Shown here: in pieces, positions 45,371 through 54,005 of the stretch
Layout of the letters: every line of letters begins with the position of its first letter
Position numbering within the stretch: position 1 is the first letter of the stretch
Assembly (NCBI RefSeq): GCF_002979455.1
Contig: NZ_PCOU01000008.1
Location: forward strand, 50,607 to 114,606
From: Chryseobacterium sp. MYb7
GTDB lineage: Bacteria; Bacteroidota; Bacteroidia; Flavobacteriales; Weeksellaceae
DNA: 64,000 nt
Reading direction: 5' to 3'
Program-made: the position numbers and the translations under genes
Notes under the pieces: model-generated
What the model was told of the DNA's origin: nothing
Seen by the model: only the letters and a program-made list of their open reading frames with translations
Databases searched by the model: none

Positions 45371-47971
45371 TTATTTTTTAATAGCTTTTACTGTTGATTT
45401 TGAACCATCTTTAAAGTTCATCGTCACTAAGTATAAGCCAGCATTCAATTCACCTAGCTGAAGTTCCGTAGTTGGATTATCAATAGTTTTGACTACTCTT
45501 CCTGCTACATCCGTAACCGTTACAGATTTCACATCTTTAATATCAGCCAAATGCAGAACATCTTTGAAAGGATTAGGATATACACTGATTTCTTTTTTCT
45601 TAACAGATGTTTCAGCAGTTGATAAATTAGACTGTGTAAGCGAAAAATCATCAAATCCCATATAATATGGAGCTGTTGTTGTATTTAAAGTTTTAACTCC
45701 AAATGAATAATCACCGGTAGATGTTGGTGTATAAGAAACAATAACCTTAGTATAAGCAGTACTGTTACTTCCACCCGCAGCTGTTTGATCAGCTGTAATA
45801 AATGTTGTTAAGCTGGTTGCTCCGGTCGCTGTTTGTCCATTATTTACCAATACTTCATTTTGCCAACCCGACAAACCATCTCCTACCCAATAGAAAGTAA
45901 AATCATATGACGTTCCTGCAGTTAAAGTAAATGTAGGTGTCCATAAATAAGCAGCATTGGTATATGGATAATAAATCGTCAGATAATTAGGTGCAGATTT
46001 AGGATCATTATATCCTTGCTGAGAAGCATTTGCTGACGTAAAATTATTTGTAGATGAACTTCCTCCCGGAGTTTGTTTCCAGCAATTTGGAATAATCGCA
46101 GAACCTGTAGTAGCCATTGCATCAAAATTTTCGCTCCAAGGAAGTGTAGTTATCGGAACACAAAGTGTTGTAAACTGTGTAGAGGTAGCGCTCCATATAC
46201 TCTTATCAGATGTACTACAGCTGGATCTCACCCATGCATAATATGTAGTAGATGGCTGCAGCCCACCTAATGGCGCAGAAACAGCAGCAGAAGTTACAGA
46301 TACAGAGTTCGCAGCATTCAAAACTGTAGTAGCATCAGGCGCTGTATTCGTTGTGCTGTAATATACTTCATATCCGTTTGCAGGAACTGAAGAAGGAGCC
46401 GTCCAGCCTATTGCTGCTGAATTTGCGGTAACGTTTGATGATGTAACTGCAGTTGGCTCAAAACAGGAAGGAATATTCTGAACTGTAATATTATCAATAT
46501 AAATAGCACGGGCTGTTCCCCCTAAACCATGCTTAAATGCTAACTGTAAATCAGAACCAGCAGGAATATTAACGGTGTATTGTACATGGCTAGTCGTCAA
46601 AGCAATAGGAGAACCAATCTGTGTAAAAGAAGCAGGATCTGTTGGGTTTGATAATGTACCTACCAATAATGTAGTACCAGTTGTTCCCGTTCTTGCATAG
46701 AATCTCACACGCTTAGTTCCATCTGAAAGGTTTACAGTTGGAGGTGCAACCAACATTTGACTTCCTGAGGTAGCAGTTGAGTTATATAAATAATAAGCAT
46801 TAGGTGCTGAATAATTATTTGTTGTCGTTACATATCCATAACCAGCAAATGATGCGCTTTCCAGATATGCCCAGCAGCTTGGCGCATTGGTATTTGTTGA
46901 AGAACCAACACTTGTTGTATCAAAATTTTCTGTATATGGAACCGTGAAAGTAGAACAGGCCGTTTTAAATGATCCGACGAAAGACCAAACGCTCTGACTG
47001 GTTGCAGTATTACAGTTCGATCTTACCCAATAGTAATAGGTTGTATTGGAAGCAAGACTTCCTATTGTTGTGCTTGTACCCGCCACTCCCGGATAAGTAG
47101 GAGTTACTGAACCTGCAGGTGTTGTATTTGAAGTACTGTGATATACATCATAGCTGGCAGCATTACCCGTCCATGAAACTAAAGCAGAATTAGCTGTTAT
47201 CCCTGAAACCGTCTGCAGTACAGGAGGAGCACAGTCTGAATAAGCATCTGCTGAAAAAGCAAAAATATTCGGTAAACCGGAACCACTTGCTTTGGTTATT
47301 GTGACACTTTGTATAGGTTTTGCCTGGTTGGCGGCATCTATAACCAGCTCACTTTGATATAATCTTGGATTTGTTCCGCCCTCAGGAGAAGGAACATCAT
47401 CACCAGCGGCAGGAGTTGCACCCGGCTTTTTAATCCTTCCGATTCCTTGAATAGCAAAATTACTTCCTCCATACCAGTCTGCTAAACTGATGCCTGAAAA
47501 TGTCTGAGAACTTCCATCTGTAAAGTTGACCACAACATTTACCGTAGAAGTACCACTTCCGCTTACGGCAAGCATATACAACTTAGTAACGGCTTTTGGT
47601 GTTGTAAACGCTAAAGTTCCTACATCATTGACTGCAGCTAGTCTTAACGAGTTGTTCGCATTCAGACTTGCCAGCTGAAAACTTAATCCTGGAGTGGTTG
47701 CCACTACAGAATTAATTACTCCATCAACAGGAATACCATACGTAATAGCAGCGCTTGTAGATGTCAGCTGAAAATCTTTGGCTACAAAAGCATAAGAAAC
47801 TCCATCTACATCATTATTGGTAGAAACTGTTGAAGAACCTATGCCATTTGCAATTACATCAGCTGTAAAGCCTGAAGAAACCGGCATCGTTTGATAATTT
47901 TGAGCCATCATTATACTGGCTGAGAAGAGAGCGATGGCGGGCACCACTCTAGAAAATAAATTTATTGCCAT
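45371..47971 (-). CDS. Secreted multidomain protein with FN3, cleaved-adhesin-like domain and T9SS tail
   Basis: 866 residues from the ATG at 47969-47971. The longer frame to 48010 would put 13 extra residues before a clear signal peptide (MAINLFSRVVPAIALFSASI, then MMAQ). The N-terminal 240 residues are beta-rich. FN3 domains are near 250-340 and 540-630 (CAPPVLQTVSGITANSALVS, SCFEPTAVTSSNVTANSAAI). A cleaved-adhesin-like domain lies between them (VPYTENFDTTSVGSS...IYIDNITVQ), and a second similar module follows (LPWSENFDAMATTGS). A T9SS sorting tail ends it (EISVYPNPFKDVLH, GLYLVTM). The role is probably adhesion or surface binding. Confidence 0.82.
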   Translation of the reverse strand: MAINLFSRVVPAIALFSASIMMAQNYQTMPVSSGFTADVIANGIGSSTVSTNNDVDGVSYAFVAKDFQLTSTSAAITYGIPVDGVINSVVATTPGLSFQLASLNANNSLRLAAVNDVGTLAFTTPKAVTKLYMLAVSGSGTSTVNVVVNFTDGSSQTFSGISLADWYGGSNFAIQGIGRIKKPGATPAAGDDVPSPEGGTNPRLYQSELVIDAANQAKPIQSVTITKASGSGLPNIFAFSADAYSDCAPPVLQTVSGITANSALVSWTGNAASYDVYHSTSNTTPAGSVTPTYPGVAGTSTTIGSLASNTTYYYWVRSNCNTATSQSVWSFVGSFKTACSTFTVPYTENFDTTSVGSSTNTNAPSCWAYLESASFAGYGYVTTTNNYSAPNAYYLYNSTATSGSQMLVAPPTVNLSDGTKRVRFYARTGTTGTTLLVGTLSNPTDPASFTQIGSPIALTTSHVQYTVNIPAGSDLQLAFKHGLGGTARAIYIDNITVQNIPSCFEPTAVTSSNVTANSAAIGWTAPSSVPANGYEVYYSTTNTAPDATTVLNAANSVSVTSAAVSAPLGGLQPSTTYYAWVRSSCSTSDKSIWSATSTQFTTLCVPITTLPWSENFDAMATTGSAIIPNCWKQTPGGSSSTNNFTSANASQQGYNDPKSAPNYLTIYYPYTNAAYLWTPTFTLTAGTSYDFTFYWVGDGLSGWQNEVLVNNGQTATGATSLTTFITADQTAAGGSNSTAYTKVIVSYTPTSTGDYSFGVKTLNTTTAPYYMGFDDFSLTQSNLSTAETSVKKKEISVYPNPFKDVLHLADIKDVKSVTVTDVAGRVVKTIDNPTTELQLGELNAGLYLVTMNFKDGSKSTVKAIKK

Positions 47972-48186
47972 TTTGATCACATTTGTGGCGAAATTTAGGA
48001 AAAATAACAATACAAAAAAGTTATTTTTAAAGAAAAATTAAAATATTTTCAATCAAAGTGAAATATCAGCATTTATAAATACAAAAAATTATGAAAGATT
48101 AAAGGATATTGATCCACTTCTTATTAGCTCTTAATTTTATTATTGTGAAATTAAATCCTATTTTTGTCATACAAATTTTTTGAACA

Positions 48187-49392
48187 ATGCCGAATATTTC
48201 AAACAGAGCACTGCATATGCCGCCATCGCCGGTAAGAAAACTGGTTCCCTTTGCGTTACAAGCAAAACAGAAAGGAATAAAAGTATATCACCTTAATATC
48301 GGACAGCCTGATATTGAAACTCCGGAAACAGCTTTAAATGCTTTAAAAAACATCGATTTAAAAGTATTGGAATATGCGCTTTCTGAAGGGAATATAGAAT
48401 ACAGAAAAGCCCTTACAGAATACTATCATTCTTTAGGTTTTTCAGATCTTACTCCTGATAACTTCATTGTTACCAATGGAGGTTCTGAAGCTCTTAACTT
48501 TGCTATCTCTACTTTATGTGATGAGGGTGACGAGGTGATTATTCCTGAACCTTACTATGCCAACTACAATGGTTTCACCAGCACATTTGATGTGAATGTA
48601 GTAGCAGTACCATCTACCATTGATACAGGTTTCGCTTTGCCTCCTGTTGAAGAATTTGAGAAAAAAATTACAGAAAAAACAAGAGCAATTATCATTTGTA
48701 ATCCAGGAAACCCTACAGGATACCTGTATACTCGTGAAGAGCTTCAAAAGCTTGCAGAAATTGCTTTAAAATATGACATCGTAATCATTTCTGATGAAGT
48801 ATACAGAGAATATGTATATGACGGAAAGCAGCAAATCTCAATGCTTGATTTCCCTGAATTGGCAGAAAACTGTATCATCATTGATTCTGAATCCAAGCGT
48901 TATTCTATGTGTGGAGTAAGAATCGGATGCATGGTTACCCGTTCCAACAAAATCCGTAATGCTGCAATGCTTTTCGCACAGGCGAGATTAAGCCCGGTTC
49001 TTTTGGGACAAATTGCGGCAACTGCAGCACACCAGAACGATGGTCCTTACATCAGAGCGGTAAGAGAAGAATATACCCACAGAAGAAATGTTTTGGTAGA
49101 TCTTTTAAATGCCATTCCTGGGGTAATCTGTCCTAAGCCAAGAGGTGCTTTCTACTGTGTTGCTGAGCTTCCGGTAGATGATACTGAAAAATTTGCACAA
49201 TGGCTGCTTGAGAAATATGCTCTTAACAATGAGACGATCATGGTAGCTCCTGCAGGTGGATTCTACAGTAATCCGGAATTAGGTAAGAAACAGGTAAGAA
49301 TTGCTTACGTTCTGAAAGAAGAAGATTTAAAAAGAAGTGCTGAAATCCTTAAGGAAGCTCTAAAGAAGTACAGAGAAGAATTCAGCCTGTAA
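48187..49392 (+). CDS. Class I/II PLP-dependent aminotransferase
   Basis: 401 residues. NGGSEALNFAISTLCDEGDE, PEPYYANYNGF, ICNPGNPTGYLYTREEL and IISDEVYREYVY are classical fold type I motifs. The PLP-binding Lys is in SESKRYSMCGVRIG (about residue 237), and the C-terminal Arg is in KQVRIAYV. It belongs to the aspartate aminotransferase-like group; the exact substrate cannot be read. A -7-like TATTTTTG is at 48159-48166. The lipoprotein, murB and this gene lie close together on the same strand. Confidence 0.88.
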   Translation: MPNISNRALHMPPSPVRKLVPFALQAKQKGIKVYHLNIGQPDIETPETALNALKNIDLKVLEYALSEGNIEYRKALTEYYHSLGFSDLTPDNFIVTNGGSEALNFAISTLCDEGDEVIIPEPYYANYNGFTSTFDVNVVAVPSTIDTGFALPPVEEFEKKITEKTRAIIICNPGNPTGYLYTREELQKLAEIALKYDIVIISDEVYREYVYDGKQQISMLDFPELAENCIIIDSESKRYSMCGVRIGCMVTRSNKIRNAAMLFAQARLSPVLLGQIAATAAHQNDGPYIRAVREEYTHRRNVLVDLLNAIPGVICPKPRGAFYCVAELPVDDTEKFAQWLLEKYALNNETIMVAPAGGFYSNPELGKKQVRIAYVLKEEDLKRSAEILKEALKKYREEFSL

Positions 49393-49399
49393 AAAATAC

Positions 49400-49885
49400 A
49401 TGATGCCGACAACAAAAATTACATATCTGAAAATCCTGTTTTCGATCGTTTTGCTGTCGGCATTTTTATCATGTGATTCAAAAAAAACAGAATCAGTTTC
49501 CCATAAAAATTCGAACGAAATCACCTTCATCAGTGTATCTCATGTTGAGGGAAATCTTGGAAATTACAGAATTATCAAAGTCACAAAAGATTCTGTTTTT
49601 GCAGAGAAAGGAAAGACTGATAATAAAACCCACAAAGCATGGGCATCTGCCATTAGTAAAGACACTTGGAAACAGCTTATATCATCGGTCAAAATTGCAG
49701 ATCTCGACTCTATAAAAAGTTCTCCCAGCCAACAGTCTGTGGATGGAATAGATGAAACATTTCAGATCCGTACTCCGAAAAAATCACATATCTATGTAAA
49801 TGCTTTTGTGGATACTTTGCATTACAAGCAGCTACAACAAATTAAAGAACAACTAGATCAGATTCTTCCTAAAGAATACAAATAA
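49400..49885 (+). CDS. Hypothetical lipoprotein
   Basis: 161 residues (an in-frame ATG at 49403 is also possible). Signal ending LLSAFLSCD with lipobox AFLSC. The mature part is a small alpha/beta protein (IIKVTKDSVFAEKGKTDNKT) of unknown family. It starts 8 nt after the aminotransferase stop and ends 2 nt before murB, so it is part of an operon with both. Confidence 0.7.
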   Translation: MMPTTKITYLKILFSIVLLSAFLSCDSKKTESVSHKNSNEITFISVSHVEGNLGNYRIIKVTKDSVFAEKGKTDNKTHKAWASAISKDTWKQLISSVKIADLDSIKSSPSQQSVDGIDETFQIRTPKKSHIYVNAFVDTLHYKQLQQIKEQLDQILPKEYK

Positions 49886-49887
49886 AC

Positions 49888-50901
49888 ATGCAGGAAAATT
49901 TTTCATTAAAGCCTTATAACACATTTGGTGTTGAAGCCAAAGCCCGATATTTTACTGAAGTCAATAGTATTGATGAATTAAAAGAAGCGCTTATTTTCTC
50001 CAAGGCCAACGCGCTTCAGCTTCTGTTTTTGGGAGGAGGAAGCAATATACTTTTGACCAAAGATTTTGAAGGTATTGCCATCAAACTGAGTTTAAAAGGT
50101 ATTTCTGAAGAGTATCTCAATGAAAATGAAGTACTGGTAACAGCAAAAGCAGGAGAAAACTGGCATGAATTTGTGATGTACTGCCTTCAAAAAAACTTCG
50201 GCGGACTGGAAAATCTTTCTTTAATTCCCGGAAATGTAGGAACATCTCCTATGCAGAATATTGGGGCTTATGGGACTGAGATTAAAGATATTTTTGTTAG
50301 CTGCCAGGTATTGGATCTGGAAAATCTTGAGATTAAAGTATTCAATCTTGAACAATGCAGGTTTGGATACAGGGATTCTATTTTCAAACAGGAAGGAAAA
50401 GGCAGATATGTTATTCTGGAAGTCACATTTAAGCTTACCCAAAAAGATCATCATATTAAAACAGAATATGGAGCGATATTATCTGAACTGGAAAATCTGG
50501 GTATAGAAAACCCAACAATTCAGGATGTTTCCAAAGCAGTGATCAATATCCGCCAAAGCAAACTGCCGGATCCTAAAGAAATCGGGAATGCCGGAAGTTT
50601 TTTCAAGAACCCAACCATTCCTCTGACTCAGTTTGAAGCATTGAAACAAAAATTTGAAAATATCCAGGGTTATCCGAACGGAGATAAGGTAAAAGTTCCT
50701 GCAGGATGGCTGATTGAGCAATGTGGATGGAAAGGAAAGCAAATTGGAAATGCAGCTTCCCATAAATTACAGTCACTGGTGATCATTAATGCAACAGGAA
50801 ATGCTACCGGAAAAGAAATTTTCGATTTTTCTACGGAAATCATTAATTCTGTGAAAGAAAAATTCGGGATAGAACTTGAAAGGGAAGTAAATATTATTTA
50901 A
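49888..50901 (+). CDS. murB: UDP-N-acetylenolpyruvoylglucosamine reductase (MurB)
   Basis: 337 residues. It reduces UDP-GlcNAc-enolpyruvate (the MurA product) to UDP-MurNAc with NADPH and FAD. Motifs: LKPYNTFGVEAKARYF at the N-terminus, LFLGGGSNILLTKDF and IPGNVGTSPMQNIGAYGTEI (FAD binding), YRDSIFK, and NAGSFFKNP with the catalytic Ser. PAGWLIEQCGWKG follows. Length and loop fit type I MurB. It is in an operon with the aminotransferase and lipoprotein genes. Confidence 0.95.
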   Translation: MQENFSLKPYNTFGVEAKARYFTEVNSIDELKEALIFSKANALQLLFLGGGSNILLTKDFEGIAIKLSLKGISEEYLNENEVLVTAKAGENWHEFVMYCLQKNFGGLENLSLIPGNVGTSPMQNIGAYGTEIKDIFVSCQVLDLENLEIKVFNLEQCRFGYRDSIFKQEGKGRYVILEVTFKLTQKDHHIKTEYGAILSELENLGIENPTIQDVSKAVINIRQSKLPDPKEIGNAGSFFKNPTIPLTQFEALKQKFENIQGYPNGDKVKVPAGWLIEQCGWKGKQIGNAASHKLQSLVIINATGNATGKEIFDFSTEIINSVKEKFGIELEREVNII

Positions 50902-50913
50902 TATAAATGTATA

Positions 50914-50945
50914 AAGGCTGATTCATATGATTTCAGTCTTTTTTA
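50914..50945 (+). terminator. Terminator after murB; remaining gap without a gene
   Basis: AAAGGCTGA and TTCAGTCTTT form a 9-bp stem with one G-T pair, followed by a run of T. The rest of the gap to 51224 is AT-rich, with a small GATTTTATC/ATAAAAT inverted repeat near 51027 and a CACAGATTTCGCAGATGACA string that resembles degenerate repeats seen again at about 55640-55740. I see no gene in it. Confidence 0.6.
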
Positions 50946-51224
50946 TTATTTATTTTCTGGAAGTGTTGGGTAAACACGAAGACGCAAGTTTTTTTTTATT
51001 TTCTTTATATTTTTAAGTAGCAAAGATTTTATCTCCGATAAAATTGAGTTCTGTATCTTTTTTAATAATATTATTTCTCACAGATTTCGCAGATGACACA
51101 GATCTTTAGGACTTTTTTTTATTTCATTCTTGCTGAAAATTTCATATTGTGCGAATTCTAAATATTCTTGCATCTTAATATATCACCAAAAAAACATTAT
51201 TTTAGCTAAAAATTACAATTCGAG

Positions 51225-52028
51225 ATGAAAATAGCTATTCTTGGAGCCGGAAATATGGGGCTTTCTTTCTCAAAATCTTTTTTGAAATACGAACTGATCA
51301 AACCTGAAAACCTGCATCTTATTATCAGAAGTCAGGAAAAAATCTCTAAAATAGCTGAAGAATTTCCCAAATCTAAAATTTCCACCTTTGAAGAAGTTAA
51401 AGATCTAGATGCTGATTTGATTATCATCGCTGTAAAACCTCAGGATTTTCATGCAGTAGCCCAGAATATTCAATTTACGTTAAAAGAAAACCAGATGGTA
51501 TTGTCCATTATGGCCGGGATTAACATTGAAAAAATTCAAAAATCATTAAATCATCCGCTGGTTGTAAGAGCGATGCCCAACTCTCCTACTCTTTTAGGAA
51601 TGGGAATCACCGGATATACTGCTGCAGACGGAATTTCCTTCAGTCAGTTAATCAATATAGAACGATTACTGAACAGTACCGGAAGATCAGTATATTTAGA
51701 AGAAGAAGATCTTTTAGATGGTGTTACAGCGCTTTCAGGAAGTGGTCCTGCTTATTTCTATTATATCATTGACGCCATGATTAAGGCCGGAATTGAAATG
51801 GGAATTGAAGAAAACCTTTCCAAGCTTTTTGTAAAACAAACCATGCTGGGAGCCTATCACCTCATCAATAATTCAGAAAAAAATCTTGAAGAACTGATTA
51901 AGGACGTAGCTTCTAAAGGCGGAACTACCGAGGCTGCTTTAAAAACATTTGAAGAAAACAACTTCAAAGATATTCTGAAGCAGGGAATCCTGAATGCAGA
52001 AAAACGCGCTAAAGAATTAAATAGCTAA
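51225..52028 (+). CDS. proC: Pyrroline-5-carboxylate reductase
   Basis: 267 residues. The last step of proline synthesis, reducing pyrroline-5-carboxylate with NAD(P)H. N-terminal Rossmann motif AILGAGNMGLSFSKS, then AVKPQDFHAV, VRAMPNSPTLLGMGITGYTA, and the substrate-binding/dimer region ALSGSGPAYFYYIIDAMIKA and SKGGTTEAALKTFEE. It is a complete protein of normal size. Its 3' end overlaps the convergent VanZ-like gene by 20 nt. Confidence 0.95.
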   Translation: MKIAILGAGNMGLSFSKSFLKYELIKPENLHLIIRSQEKISKIAEEFPKSKISTFEEVKDLDADLIIIAVKPQDFHAVAQNIQFTLKENQMVLSIMAGINIEKIQKSLNHPLVVRAMPNSPTLLGMGITGYTAADGISFSQLINIERLLNSTGRSVYLEEEDLLDGVTALSGSGPAYFYYIIDAMIKAGIEMGIEENLSKLFVKQTMLGAYHLINNSEKNLEELIKDVASKGGTTEAALKTFEENNFKDILKQGILNAEKRAKELNS

Positions 52029-52431
52029 ATCTCTTTTCCATAAACCCGCAAAGCAGCCAGCCTAAATACATTCCAAAAGTATTCAGGATGATATCGTCTA
52101 CCTCAAATATTCCCATTCTGGTAAAGTATTGAAGTGCTTCCACAATAGTAATTGCAGCAATAAAATTAATGAGTAATGGTTTTAAATCTCTCAGTTTCAG
52201 AAAAATCCAGCCCAAAAAACCAAATGGAATAAACATCACAATATTTCCGAGAACTACAGTTACAGTTTCTCTCCAGTATCTGACTCCCTGGATATATTTA
52301 ATAGTAGAAAGTATGGGTTCTACCGTAATCAGATTATCTTCATACTGAAACCTGCCCATCCCTAAAAACATCAGATAAAGCAGAAACAGCGTATACGGTA
52401 CGATAAGAATTCTATATATTTTTTTCAACAT
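52009..52431 (-). CDS. VanZ-like membrane protein
   Basis: 140 residues, with four hydrophobic segments. VLGNIVMFIPFGFLGWIF, FIAAITIVEALQYFTRMGIF, EVDDIILNTFGMYLGWLL are the VanZ family pattern (N-x-x-x-F-x-P-G-x-L, DxxDxxxN). The family is widespread and named after a teicoplanin-resistance accessory protein. Presence does not imply resistance here. It overlaps the 3' end of proC convergently. Confidence 0.85.
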   Translation of the reverse strand: MLKKIYRILIVPYTLFLLYLMFLGMGRFQYEDNLITVEPILSTIKYIQGVRYWRETVTVVLGNIVMFIPFGFLGWIFLKLRDLKPLLINFIAAITIVEALQYFTRMGIFEVDDIILNTFGMYLGWLLCGFMEKRFSYLIL

Positions 52432-52503
52432 TGCGCCGCTAAGATATTCATTTCGAAAAAATAATCAATATCCTTTAAAACAGATTTTTTAAATTTATCC
52501 TAC

Positions 52504-52531
52504 AAAAAAGAGAGCCCGCAGACTCTCTTTT
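52504..52531. terminator. Bidirectional-type terminator
   Basis: AAAGAGAG/CTCTCTTT arms (52507-52514 and 52523-52530) around CCCGCAGA, with A and T runs on the two sides. It lies 16 nt after the stop of the 52547-53110 gene. Confidence 0.6.
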
Positions 52532-52546
52532 CAAATTATACTATCA

Positions 52547-53110
52547 TTATTTCCTTTTCATAGGAATCTGCAGATTGGTCGGACGGTTTTCTTCTGTCTC
52601 AAAACCCCTACCATCAATATTTCTTGCTCCCCAGAACATCATATCATTGAAAATATGGATCAGATCATACTCTTTAAAAATCTGCCCATCACTCAATCCG
52701 AACGGAAGAAATTTCTTTTTTAATATGCTTTGAGATTTTCCCGTTTCCCAGATTTCAAAATTCTCTTTTGCCACAGTATTTAAAACATCTGTGAAATTTT
52801 GAATTAAAGGTGTGACTTCATAAGTTTCATCAGCAATAAAATCTACCTTTTGTGCTCCTTCAACAATAGGATGATCGCCTTTCCATTCCGCATGTCCTTT
52901 CAGTACAATTTTCACTAAAGGAATTTGACCGTAAGGATCAGCATAATTAATTATTTCCAGCTTAAAATGATCTTCCGAAAGCAATGAAAATAATCTTTTC
53001 AAATAAAAAGGTTTCAAACTTCCGTCTTCATTTTTTAATGAGCTGGGACGAATTTCTGTTGAAATACTTTCCCATTCTCCCAAGGCACTTTTTCTTATCT
53101 GTTCCATCAT
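52547..53110 (-). CDS. Hypothetical protein, weakly APCDDC-like
   Basis: 187 residues, no signal peptide. LGEWESISTEIRPSSLKN, then FKLEIINYADPYGQIPLVKI and VLKGHAEWKGDHPIVEGAQK, resemble the APCDDC domain pattern (G-x-W-x-S, E-x-RP, Y-D, G-x-x). This is by memory and uncertain. It lies 16 nt downstream of the SnoaL-like gene on the same strand, so the two are probably co-transcribed. They are divergent from an HxlR regulator that may control them. Confidence 0.5.
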   Translation of the reverse strand: MMEQIRKSALGEWESISTEIRPSSLKNEDGSLKPFYLKRLFSLLSEDHFKLEIINYADPYGQIPLVKIVLKGHAEWKGDHPIVEGAQKVDFIADETYEVTPLIQNFTDVLNTVAKENFEIWETGKSQSILKKKFLPFGLSDGQIFKEYDLIHIFNDMMFWGARNIDGRGFETEENRPTNLQIPMKRK

Positions 53111-53126
53111 ATTGTTTTTATTTGAA

Positions 53127-53501
53127 TTATAATACTATGGGAAACATTGAATTTCCATTCGCTGAATTTTCCGCAGTTACTTCTTCTTGTAACACATCCC
53201 AGTGTTCCACCAGCTTTCCGTTATCCACTCTGAAAATATCTACTCCAATCATATTTTTACCACTCCAGTTGGTGTAACGCCCATGGATCATTACAATATT
53301 TCCATTTTCTGTAATAACTCCTGGTTCATAACTAAAATCCGGTGGTAATAATGGTAAAAATTGTTTCAGAGCATCCGTTCCGTTGGGAATTCCAGGATTA
53401 TGCTGAATATAATTTGCTCCGAAATATTTTTCCAATGCCGTAACATCCCTGTCAATAAACACCGCAGTAATTGCTTTTAATACCAATTCTTTATGATTCA
53501 T
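53127..53501 (-). CDS. SnoaL-like / nuclear transport factor 2-like protein
   Basis: 124 residues. The cone-like fold pattern is visible: AITAVFIDRDVTALEKYFGA, NYIQHNPGIPNGTDALKQFL, VMIHGRYT, GVDIFRVDNGKLVEHWDVLQ. The I-x-H-N-P and E-H-W-D-V motifs are typical of SnoaL-like proteins with small-molecule or unknown substrates. It is soluble and divergent from the HxlR regulator gene 92 nt away. Confidence 0.85.
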   Translation of the reverse strand: MNHKELVLKAITAVFIDRDVTALEKYFGANYIQHNPGIPNGTDALKQFLPLLPPDFSYEPGVITENGNIVMIHGRYTNWSGKNMIGVDIFRVDNGKLVEHWDVLQEEVTAENSANGNSMFPIVL

Positions 53502-53593
53502 ATTTTGTAATTTTTATACCCACAAAGTTATTACCTTTGTCATATTTATCATTCTAGTCATTATTATAATTCATAGTACATTTTTTTAGACCA

Positions 53594-53935
53594 ATGGAAA
53601 ATAAAAGAAAAAATAAAGATTTCAATCCCAATAATTGTCCGGTAACCCACTTCTATAATAAAGTTGGAGGCAAATGGAAAACAGTAATTATGTACGGAAT
53701 AAGCATGAACGTCAACCGTTTCAGCATGCTGCAGAAGGCTATTCCTATGATCAGTAAACAAATGCTTGTGAACCAGCTTAGAGAAATGGAAGAAGACCAT
53801 ATTATTGAAAGAACAATTTATGCCGAAATCCCTCCCAGGGTAGAATATAAGCTTACAGAATATGGCAAAACATTAATGCCAATCCTGTTAACCATTCAGG
53901 ATTGGGGAATTAAAGATATGGCCTTAAAAAATTAA
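53594..53935 (+). CDS. HxlR-family transcriptional regulator
   Basis: 113 residues. CPVTHFYNKVGGKWKTVIMY, RFSMLQKAIPMISKQMLVNQ and PPRVEYKLTEYGKTLMPILL are the winged HTH signature of HxlR. The conserved Cys (NCPV) is at the start of the domain, as in thiol- or electrophile-sensing members. It is divergent from the SnoaL-like/APCDDC-like pair and probably regulates them. Confidence 0.92.
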   Translation: MENKRKNKDFNPNNCPVTHFYNKVGGKWKTVIMYGISMNVNRFSMLQKAIPMISKQMLVNQLREMEEDHIIERTIYAEIPPRVEYKLTEYGKTLMPILLTIQDWGIKDMALKN

Positions 53936-53958
53936 TTTTTTAATAATTTCTTTTGGCT

Positions 53959-53988
53959 TTGCGTTTCCTTTTACAAGTCTTATTTTTG
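53959..53988 (+). promoter_or_regulatory. Promoter of lnt
   Basis: TTG (53959-53961), 19 nt, TATTTTTG (53981-53988). The expected start is about 53995, shortly before the ATG at 54006. Confidence 0.55.
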
Positions 53989-54005
53989 CATTATATTTTA
54001 TCTCA

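Noticed and set aside
52009..52431. VanZ-like gene as evidence of glycopeptide resistance
   Set aside because: VanZ-like proteins are widespread in non-resistant bacteria and no van genes are near.
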